Assembly (NCBI GenBank): GCA_038237515.1
Contig: JBBRYP010000084.1
Location: 1 to 13,806, forward strand
DNA length: 13,806 nt
Origin: JBBQDZ01 sp038237515
Lineage (GTDB): Bacteria; Actinomycetota; Thermoleophilia; Gaiellales; Gaiellaceae
Direction: 5' to 3'
Shown in pieces: positions 7,370 through 13,683 of this stretch. Made by a program: the position numbers and the translations under genes. The number at the start of each line of letters is the position of its first letter. The stretch's first letter is position 1. The notes beneath the pieces are model-generated. The model saw nothing but the letters and a program-made list of their open reading frames with translations, did no database searches and was not told the origin of the DNA.

Positions 7370-7893
7370 ACCTGGACGAGCTCGACGGCCGGGTCGGGGA
7401 GGGCTTCGCCGGCGAGGATCCCGACTCGAGTCACGTCAACATCGTTCTCGCCCGCCGCGGCAGCGCCACCGCCGCCGCCGCGATCGGCATGCTGGCCCAC
7501 CCCTCGCCGGGGCACACGCCGGTGCTCGTCTGCGTCGGGGCCGAGAAGGCCTCCTACGAGCCCGTCTGGCCGCCGACGCTGATGATGAACAAGGCGACCG
7601 CGACGGAGGAGCGCCACCAGACGATCACGTGGGGCGCTGCGCAGCTCGGGATCGCCCAAGGGGTGCTCGACGCCGTCGCCGACGGCCTGATCGAGGCTAC
7701 GGGTGACCTGCTCGTGCTCGTTGCGGTGTGGGTCGACCCGGGTGCGGACGACGAGACAGCGGTGCGCCGCGCAAATCGCACTGCGGTTCGGAAGGCGCTC
7801 GAGACCTGCGTCAACGGTCGCGACTCGGCCGCCGCGGCGCGCCTCGTCGAGCGCCGCGACTGGCTGCGCAGCCCCTTCTACGGCGGCAAATGA
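7366..7893 (+). CDS. fae: Formaldehyde-activating enzyme (Fae) homologue
   Basis: A 175-residue cytosolic protein recognisable as Fae from end to end. It has GEGFAGEDPDSSHVNIVL near the N-terminus, then PPTLMMNKATATEERHQT, GAAQLGIAQGVLDAVADGLI and DLLVLVAVWVDPGADD, in the order and spacing of methylotroph Fae (about 170 residues). True Fae speeds condensation of formaldehyde with tetrahydromethanopterin to the methylene form. The catalytic His (H23) and the conserved NK lysine (K76) are present. The usual H-[IV]-D motif (from memory) reads H-V-N here (N25), so cofactor or substrate may differ. A strong ribosome site, GGAGGAGGT (7352-7360), lies 5 bases before the ATG, which overlaps the previous stop. 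No H4MPT-pathway genes are nearby. It may act in formaldehyde detoxification or on another aldehyde released by the pathway. Confidence 0.88.
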   Translation: MNLDELDGRVGEGFAGEDPDSSHVNIVLARRGSATAAAAIGMLAHPSPGHTPVLVCVGAEKASYEPVWPPTLMMNKATATEERHQTITWGAAQLGIAQGVLDAVADGLIEATGDLLVLVAVWVDPGADDETAVRRANRTAVRKALETCVNGRDSAAAARLVERRDWLRSPFYGGK

Positions 7894-9005
7894 TGCGGAT
7901 CGAGGCGGTCGAGACCCGGCGCTACGCCTTTCCCTTCGACCCGCCGCTTAGGGTGGCCTGGGACCCCGAGCCGCGGTCGCGGCAGGAGGCGACGGTCGTG
8001 GTCGTCCGCAGCGACGACGGCCTCGAGGGCTACGCGAGCGGGGACGCCGTCCCCGACCGGGAGCTGCTCGAGCGCCTCCTGGTCGGAGTCGACCCGCTGC
8101 GCAGCGAGGTCGTCCGCGAGCTCTGCGAGACCGTCGACTTCCACCACGGGCGTCCGTGGACCGTGGAGGCAGCGGTCTGGGACCTCGCGGGCCGCGCCCT
8201 CGACACGCCGTGCCGGCTGCTGCTCGGCGGCCGCTCCGAGCGCCTGCTCGCCTACGCCTCCGCCTGCGAGCCGCTCGCAACCGAGGAGCGCGCGAGCCGG
8301 TGCGCCGCGCTTCGCGATGCCGGCATCCGCGCCGTCAAGCTCCGCTTCCACCACTCGGACTGGCGCGACGACCTTCCGACCGTGGAGGCCGTCCGCGACG
8401 CCGTCGGGGCGGAGTTCGCGATCATGGTCGACGCCAACCAGGGCTGGCGCATACCCGGCGACCGGGCGCCGCGCTGGGACGTCGCCACCGCGGCGCAGTG
8501 TGCGCGGGCGCTCGAGCCACTCGGCGTCTACTGGCTCGAGGAGCCGCTGCCGACCGGAGACCTGGACGGCTACCGGGCGCTCCGCGGCCGGACCGACCTC
8601 AGAATCGCGGCGGGCGAGATGGTGCGGACCGAGGCCGAGGCCCGCGACCTCGTCGTCCGCGGCGGCGTCGACGTGATCCAGACCGACGTCGTGCTCGCCG
8701 CCGGCGGCATCTCCGGCTGCCGCCGGGTCGCCGCCCTCGCCGACCTCCACGGGCGCGCGTGGTCGCCGCACACGTGGTCGAACGGATACGGCCTCGTCGC
8801 GAACCTCCACCTCGCGCTCGCGGTCTCGACCTGCCCCTACGTCGAGGTGCCCTACGACCCGCCCAACCTCTCCGCCGAGCGCCGCGATTGGCTGCTTCCC
8901 GCACCCGTCGAGATCGCCCCCGACGGCACGATTGCCCCGCCGCCGGGAGCGGGCCTCGGAGTCACACCCGACTTCGACGCGCTCGAGCGCTGGCGCGTCG
9001 GATGA
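7890..9005 (+). CDS. Enolase-superfamily enzyme, mandelate racemase/acid-sugar dehydratase type
   Basis: A 371-residue mandelate racemase/muconate-lactonizing family protein, expected to abstract a proton next to a carboxylate and then racemise or dehydrate a hydroxy acid. Visible: K150-L-R152 in place of the family's common KxK base motif; metal ligands D181 (VDANQGW), E217/E218 (WLEEPL) and E243 (AAGEM); and the His-Asp dyad D266 (IQTDV) and H294 (SPHTW), which is typical of the mandelate racemase subgroup. All catalytic elements look intact. The gene starts at ATGATG: the first ATG (7890) makes the standard ATGA overlap, while the second (7893) would abut the Fae stop. No clear ribosome site is visible, so reinitiation after the Fae homologue is likely. 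The substrate is unknown; a sugar acid or other alpha-hydroxy acid fits best. Confidence 0.93.
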   Translation: MMRIEAVETRRYAFPFDPPLRVAWDPEPRSRQEATVVVVRSDDGLEGYASGDAVPDRELLERLLVGVDPLRSEVVRELCETVDFHHGRPWTVEAAVWDLAGRALDTPCRLLLGGRSERLLAYASACEPLATEERASRCAALRDAGIRAVKLRFHHSDWRDDLPTVEAVRDAVGAEFAIMVDANQGWRIPGDRAPRWDVATAAQCARALEPLGVYWLEEPLPTGDLDGYRALRGRTDLRIAAGEMVRTEAEARDLVVRGGVDVIQTDVVLAAGGISGCRRVAALADLHGRAWSPHTWSNGYGLVANLHLALAVSTCPYVEVPYDPPNLSAERRDWLLPAPVEIAPDGTIAPPPGAGLGVTPDFDALERWRVG

Positions 9006-10129
9006 GGATCCGCGCCGCGGTCCTGCACGAGCCGCGCACGCCGCTGTGCGTCCAGGAGGTGGAGCTCGACGAGCCGCGGGACGGGGAGGTGCTCGTCCGA
9101 GTGGCTGCCGCCGGCGTCTGCCACTCCGACCTGCACCTGGCCGAGGGCGCGCTCGGCGAGGGGCGCTGGCCGATCGTCCTCGGCCACGAGGGCGCCGGCG
9201 TCGTCGAGGCGGTGGGGTCGCGCGTGGCGCACCTCGCGCCCGGCGACCGGGTGGCATTCTGCTTCGTCCCCGCCTGCGGCTTCTGCCGTGCCTGCCGAGC
9301 CGGCCGCCGAAGTCTCTGCGAGCCGGCCGGCGCGAACGGCATCGCCGGAACCCTGATGGACGGAACCTCGCGACTTCGCCTGCCCGACGGAACGGTGCTC
9401 CAGCACGGGCTGATGACCGCCTGCTTCGCCGAGCGCGTCGTCGTGGCGGCAGCGGGCGCCCTGCCGCTGCCGCCCGGCATCCCGCTCTGGCAGGCCGCGC
9501 TGATCGGATGCGGGGTCGTCACGGGCGTCGGCGCCGTCCGCAATGTCGCACGCGTCGGCATCGGCGACACCGTCTGCGTGATCGGCTGCGGCGGCGTAGG
9601 CCTGCAAGTGATCGCCGCCGCCAGGCTTGCCGGCGCGGGGAAGATCGTCGCCGTCGATCGGGAGCCGGCGAAGCGCGAGCTGGCGCTTCGCCGCGGCGCG
9701 ACCGACGCCGTCGAGGCCTCGGCGGCGCAGGTTCTCGCCCTCTGCGAGGGCGGCGTCGACCACTCCTTCGAGGTCGTGGGCCGCGCGGAGACGATCCGGC
9801 TCGCCTGGGACGTTCTGCGGCCCGGGGGGACTGCGGTCGTCGTCGGGCTGGCACCGAGAGGGGTCGAGGTCTCGCTGCCCGCGATCGAGTTCCTCTCGGA
9901 AAAGTCGATCCGCGGCTGCTACTACGGTTCAGGGGACGTCGCAACGGACCTGCCGCGGCTCGCCCGGCTCGCGGCCGACGGTCGACTCGATCTCAGGGGC
10001 GTCGTCTCCCACCTCACCGACCTCGAGGGTCTCAACGGCGCACTCGACCGCCTGCGGCGCGGCGAGGGAGCCCGTACCGTTGTGGTCCTCGATCCCGAGC
10101 TCGCCGACGCGCCAGGAGGTTTCCCATGA
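9002..10129 (+). CDS. Zinc-dependent alcohol dehydrogenase, class III-like MDR (ADH 2)
   Basis: A 375-residue paralogue of the dehydrogenase encoded at 6230-7369. It shares GVCHSD, GHEGAGVVEAVG, GVGAV and IGCGGVGL motifs, but the two differ throughout, so they are not a recent duplication. Catalytic-zinc ligands are C40, H62/E63 and C170; structural-zinc cysteines are C92, C95, C98 and C106. The Rossmann motif starts at residue 195, and a VDRE segment after it favours NAD. The loop after the structural zinc (GIAGTLMDGTSRLRLPDGT) differs from ADH 1, which suggests a different alcohol substrate or a consecutive step. Placed between the enolase-superfamily enzyme and the aldehyde dehydrogenase, it plausibly supplies the aldehyde for the latter. 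Both ends use ATGA overlaps. Confidence 0.93.
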   Translation: MRIRAAVLHEPRTPLCVQEVELDEPRDGEVLVRVAAAGVCHSDLHLAEGALGEGRWPIVLGHEGAGVVEAVGSRVAHLAPGDRVAFCFVPACGFCRACRAGRRSLCEPAGANGIAGTLMDGTSRLRLPDGTVLQHGLMTACFAERVVVAAAGALPLPPGIPLWQAALIGCGVVTGVGAVRNVARVGIGDTVCVIGCGGVGLQVIAAARLAGAGKIVAVDREPAKRELALRRGATDAVEASAAQVLALCEGGVDHSFEVVGRAETIRLAWDVLRPGGTAVVVGLAPRGVEVSLPAIEFLSEKSIRGCYYGSGDVATDLPRLARLAADGRLDLRGVVSHLTDLEGLNGALDRLRRGEGARTVVVLDPELADAPGGFP

Positions 10130-11610
10130 CCATCGCCCTCGATCCGACAGCTCTCGACATCCGCGCGCAGGCGTTCGTCGACGGCGAGTACGCCGACGCC
10201 GCGAGCGGCGAGACCTTCGACTGCGTCAACCCCGCGACGGGTGAGACCATCGTCTCGGTCGCCGCGTGCGACGCCGCCGACGTCGACCGCGCCGTGCGTG
10301 GCGCTCGCACGGCCTTCGAGAGCGGCGTCTGGTCGCGGACGGCGCCGAAGCAGCGCAAGCGCGTCCTGCTGCGCCTCGCCGAGCTCGTCCGCGAGCACCG
10401 CGACGAGCTCGCCCTGCTCGAGACGCTCGACATGGGCAAGCCGATCCGCGACTCGCGGAAGGTCGACGTGCCCCTCGCCGCCGAGTGCATCGCCTATTAC
10501 GGCGAGGCGGTCGACAAGGTCTACGACGAGGTCGCACCTTCCGGCCCCGACGACGTCGTCCTCGTCGTCCGCGAGCCGCTCGGGGTCGTGGGGGCGGTCG
10601 TGCCCTGGAACTTCCCGCTGCTGATGGCGTCGTGGAAGCTCGGCCCGGCGCTCGCCACCGGCAACAGCGTCGTGCTGAAGCCCGCCGAGCAGTCGCCGCT
10701 GACGGCGCTCCGTCTCGCCGAGCTCGCCTCCGAGGCAGGGCTCCCGGACGGCGTGCTCCAGGTCGTGCCCGGCTTTGGCGAGACGGCGGGGCAGGCGATC
10801 GGGCGGCACCCGGACGTCGACCTCGTCGCCTTCACCGGCTCGACCGAGGTGGGGAAGCTCTTCCTGCGCTACTCCGGCGAGTCAAACATGAAGCGTCTCG
10901 CGCTCGAGTGCGGCGGCAAGTCGCCGCACGTCGTGCTGGAGGACTGCGGCGACCTGGACGCGGCGGCGCAGGCGGCGGCGTGGGGGGTCTTCTACAACCA
11001 GGGAGAGGTCTGCAACGCCGGCTCGCGGCTGCTCGTTCACGAGTCGCGCAAGGACGAGCTGCTCGAGCGGATCGTGAAGGTGGCCGAGACGATCCGGCCC
11101 GGCGACCCGCTCGACGCCGCGACCCGCATGGGCGCGATCGTAGACGAGACGCAGCTCGACCGCGTGCTCGGCTACATCGAGAGCGGCAGGGCGGCCGGGG
11201 CGCCGCTGCGCCTCGGTGGCTCGCGCACCCGCGAGGAGAGCGGCGGCTTCTTCGTCGAGCCGACGATCTTCGATGAGGTCTCGAACGACATGCGGATCGC
11301 GCGGGAGGAGATCTTCGGCCCTGTCCTCTCGACGATCACCTTCCGGGACGAGGAGGAGGCCGTCCGGATTGCGAACGACACCGACTACGGGCTTGCGGCC
11401 GCGGTCTGGACGGAGGACGTGAACCGGGCGCACCGCTTCGCCCGGGCGATCCGCGCCGGCGTCGTCTGGGTCAACTGCTTCGACCGGGGCGACATCACCG
11501 CGCCCTTCGGCGGGTTCAAGCAGTCCGGGTTCGGCCGCGACAAGTCGATCCACGCGCTCGAGAAGTACACCGACCTGAAGACGATCTGGATCGCGCTGCG
11601 CGAGGTATGA
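10126..11610 (+). CDS. Aldehyde dehydrogenase, PuuC-like
   Basis: A 494-residue NAD(P)-dependent aldehyde dehydrogenase that oxidises an aldehyde to a carboxylate. Visible: PWNFPLL with N162, a GSTEVGK nucleotide-site segment, general base E261 in LECGGKSP, catalytic nucleophile C296 in NQGEVCNAGSR, and the C-terminal FGGFKQSGFGRDKS followed by HALEKYTDLKTIW. The last segment and LETLDMGKPIRDS are typical of the PuuC (gamma-glutamyl-gamma-aminobutyraldehyde) and betaine-aldehyde branch, though close members act on many aldehydes. AGGAGGT (10114-10120) lies 5 bases before the ATG, which overlaps the previous stop. This is the second strong internal ribosome site in the cluster, after the one before the Fae homologue. 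It probably oxidises the product of one of the neighbouring alcohol dehydrogenases. Confidence 0.95.
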   Translation: MTIALDPTALDIRAQAFVDGEYADAASGETFDCVNPATGETIVSVAACDAADVDRAVRGARTAFESGVWSRTAPKQRKRVLLRLAELVREHRDELALLETLDMGKPIRDSRKVDVPLAAECIAYYGEAVDKVYDEVAPSGPDDVVLVVREPLGVVGAVVPWNFPLLMASWKLGPALATGNSVVLKPAEQSPLTALRLAELASEAGLPDGVLQVVPGFGETAGQAIGRHPDVDLVAFTGSTEVGKLFLRYSGESNMKRLALECGGKSPHVVLEDCGDLDAAAQAAAWGVFYNQGEVCNAGSRLLVHESRKDELLERIVKVAETIRPGDPLDAATRMGAIVDETQLDRVLGYIESGRAAGAPLRLGGSRTREESGGFFVEPTIFDEVSNDMRIAREEIFGPVLSTITFRDEEEAVRIANDTDYGLAAAVWTEDVNRAHRFARAIRAGVVWVNCFDRGDITAPFGGFKQSGFGRDKSIHALEKYTDLKTIWIALREV

Positions 11611-12569
11611 GAGCCGTCGTCTTCACCGGCGCCGGCGCCCGCGAGGTCGTCCGGGTCGAGGAGCGGACCGAGCCCGTCCCCGGCTCGAGCGACGTTCTGG
11701 TCGCCGCGAGCTTTGCGGGCCTCAACCCGGCCGATCTCCTCCAGCGCGCCGGCCGCTATCCCGCGCCACCGGGGTCTCCGCCGGACGTTCCCGGACTCGA
11801 GGTCGCGGGTCGCGTCGTGGCGTGCGGCGGCGCCGTGCGGCAGTGGTCGGAGGGAGACCGCGTCTTCGGCCTGGTGGGCGGGGGCGGTCTCGCCGACCGG
11901 GTCGTCGTGCACGAGCGCCACGTCGTCGCCGTTCCGGAGCGGCTGGACGAGCGGGAGGCCGCGGCCGTGCCGGAGGCGTTCGTCACCGCTCACGACGCCG
12001 TCGTCACGCAGGCGGGGCTCCGCCCGGGCGAGCGCCTCCTCGTGAACGGCGCCGGCGGCGGCGTCGGCACGGCGGCGGTGCAGATTGCGCTGCTCGTGGG
12101 CGCGAGCGTCTTCGCGAGCGCACGCTCGGAGGAGGTGCGAGGGCGGCTGGAGGACCTGGGCGCGGTCGCCGTCGACCCGGGCGAGGCGGTGGATCGAGTC
12201 CGTGCCGAGGGTGGGGTGGACGTCGTACTCGAGCTCGTCGGCGCGCCAAACCTGACAGGCGACCTGGAGGCACTCGCGTCGAAGGGCCGGATCGTCGTCG
12301 TCGGAACGGGCGCCGGAGCCGAGGCGCAGCTCTCGCTCAGCACGTTGATGGCGCGCCGCGGGCGGATCCTGGGAACCGTGCTGCGGGCGCGTCCGCTCGA
12401 GGAGAAGGCGGCGGCGGTGCAGGCGTTCGCGCGCGAGGTCGTGCCGTTCCTCGCCGACGGCCGCGCCCGTGCCGTCGTCGACCGGACCTTCCCGCTCGAG
12501 GAGGCAGCCGACGCACTCGACTACCTCGGGCGCCCCGGCAAGTTCGGGAAGGTGCTGCTGGAGTTCTAG
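11607..12569 (+). CDS. NAD(P)H:quinone oxidoreductase-like MDR protein (zeta-crystallin type)
   Basis: A 320-residue zinc-free MDR reductase. It has the family start (MRAVVFTGAG, then GLNPADLLQRAGRY), the cofactor motif NGAGGGVGTAAVQIA (from residue 147), and a following ASARSEE segment that favours NADPH. The end, DALDYLGRPGKFGKVLLEF, is the usual C-terminus of quinone-oxidoreductase relatives. The Cys and His ligands seen in the two zinc enzymes upstream are absent. Members reduce quinones or the C=C bond of enones, so it may reduce an unsaturated intermediate or recycle cofactor; the exact role is unknown. It begins in an ATGA overlap with the aldehyde dehydrogenase and is the last gene of the coupled series. 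A hairpin follows at 12585-12623. Confidence 0.92.
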   Translation: MRAVVFTGAGAREVVRVEERTEPVPGSSDVLVAASFAGLNPADLLQRAGRYPAPPGSPPDVPGLEVAGRVVACGGAVRQWSEGDRVFGLVGGGGLADRVVVHERHVVAVPERLDEREAAAVPEAFVTAHDAVVTQAGLRPGERLLVNGAGGGVGTAAVQIALLVGASVFASARSEEVRGRLEDLGAVAVDPGEAVDRVRAEGGVDVVLELVGAPNLTGDLEALASKGRIVVVGTGAGAEAQLSLSTLMARRGRILGTVLRARPLEEKAAAVQAFAREVVPFLADGRARAVVDRTFPLEEAADALDYLGRPGKFGKVLLEF

Positions 12570-12584
12570 GCAGCGCCGCATCGG

Positions 12585-12623
12585 GCACCGCGTCGACAGA
12601 CGTTACAAACGTGGGTGCGGTGC
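12585..12623. terminator. Candidate bidirectional terminator between convergent genes
   Basis: GCACCGC (12585-12591) pairs exactly with GCGGTGC (12617-12623). Nested inside is ACGTT (12600-12604), an ACA loop and AACGT (12608-12612). It lies in the 78-base gap between the stop of the quinone-oxidoreductase gene and the stop of the WYL regulator on the other strand, where a two-way terminator is expected. There is no T-run on either side, so the call rests on position and symmetry. Confidence 0.45.
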
Positions 12624-12647
12624 GTGTGGCGACCGTTGTGACCGCCC

Positions 12648-13613
12648 TCAGCTCGTGCCTGCATTGGGGCCGTCGCCCGCCATGCGCGTCAGGCGGTGGG
12701 CAAGCTCTCTGACGCTCACGCGAAGCTCCTCCGGCCGCTTGATGCTGAAGTCGCAGGCGAGGCCGGCAAGCAGACCGGCCAGCCAGTCGAGCGAGCTGAC
12801 GCGCATTCGTAGCAGGGTGCGCCCGTTGGCGTCCTGGAGCTCCGCGAGCATTCCGCGGAGGCGCTGGGTCGCCTGATCGACGGGCAGGTCGAGCAGCACC
12901 TCGACCTCCCACGGCCAGGGCACGCGCGCGAGCGAGCGGCGGACGTGGGCGACCGGGTCGAACGCGTCCGGCGGCGCGAGCGCCGAGCGCTCGCCGGCTG
13001 AGACACGGCTCATGCGATCGACCCGGAAGGTTCGGAGGTCGCTACGTGCGTGATCGTGGGCGGCGAGGTACCAACGTCCCGAGTGCACGACCAGCCCGTG
13101 CGGGCTGAGCTCGCGCTCCGTCTCCTCGCCTTCGAACGAACGGTATCGCGCGCGCACGCGCTGTCGCCGTCGGATCGCGTCGGCCAGCCGGAGCACCGGC
13201 TTGCCGGCGACCGGTGCCCCGGCCATCGGCGGCATCGTGAAGCCGAGGGTCATCTCGAGCGCCTCGACTCGGCGGCGGAGTGCGTCGGGGAGGACCCGCT
13301 GGACCTTCGCCAGCGCGCTGTCGGCGGCGCTGAGACCCTCGCGCCCCGCCGCGATCAGACCGAGCACGACCGCGATCGCCTCGTCGTCGCCCAGCATCAG
13401 CGGCGGTAACCGGTAACCGGGTCGCAGCCGGTAGCCGCCGCCGACGCCACGCTCACCCTCGACGGGAAAGCCGAGCTCGTGCAGCGTCGCGACGTAGCGC
13501 CTGACGGTCCGGCGGTCGATCGCGAGCCGGTCAGCGATCTCCCTGCCGGTTGTGAGCGGCTGTGTCTGGAGGAGCTCGAGGAGCTCGAGCAGGCGGGAGG
13601 CGGGGGTTCCCAT
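12648..13613 (-). CDS. WYL-domain transcriptional regulator with N-terminal HTH
   Basis: A 321-residue DNA-binding regulator of the YafY/PafC-like type. Residues 1 to about 60 form a winged helix (SRLLELLELLQ, then GREIADRLAIDRRTVRRYVATL), followed by the common GERGVGGGYRLRPGYRLPP linker. The WYL domain lies at about residues 145-205, with the signature as GRWYLAAHD and a DLRTFRVDRMSRV continuation. A C-terminal WCX-like region follows (WPWEVEVLLDLPVDQA onward). WYL domains sense small ligands or nucleic acids. The gene is convergent with the catabolic cluster and is its most likely regulator; both upstream regions carry the same 12-base motif. The ATG at 13613 (complement) has no clear Shine-Dalgarno site, and the candidate promoter gives a short leader. 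Confidence 0.92.
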   Translation of the reverse strand: MGTPASRLLELLELLQTQPLTTGREIADRLAIDRRTVRRYVATLHELGFPVEGERGVGGGYRLRPGYRLPPLMLGDDEAIAVVLGLIAAGREGLSAADSALAKVQRVLPDALRRRVEALEMTLGFTMPPMAGAPVAGKPVLRLADAIRRRQRVRARYRSFEGEETERELSPHGLVVHSGRWYLAAHDHARSDLRTFRVDRMSRVSAGERSALAPPDAFDPVAHVRRSLARVPWPWEVEVLLDLPVDQATQRLRGMLAELQDANGRTLLRMRVSSLDWLAGLLAGLACDFSIKRPEELRVSVRELAHRLTRMAGDGPNAGTS

Positions 13614-13651
13614 GCGGTAGAAGTGAACCCACGGACTGCGGGCGTAATCCG

Positions 13652-13683
13652 CCCTATTTCACCGCTAAGGGCCCGCGCGTCAA
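13652..13683 (-). promoter_or_regulatory. Candidate promoter of the WYL regulator with shared 12-base motif
   Basis: Read on the minus strand, TTGACG (13683-13678) stands 16 bases before TGAAAT (13661-13656), which lies inside GGTGAAATAGGG (13663-13652). The same 12 bases occupy the matching place upstream of the transporter operon (463-474). The -35-like box overlaps the transposase stop codon, so if this is the promoter it is partly built from insertion-sequence DNA. The alternative is that the motif is simply part of the element's terminal repeat. Confidence 0.45.
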
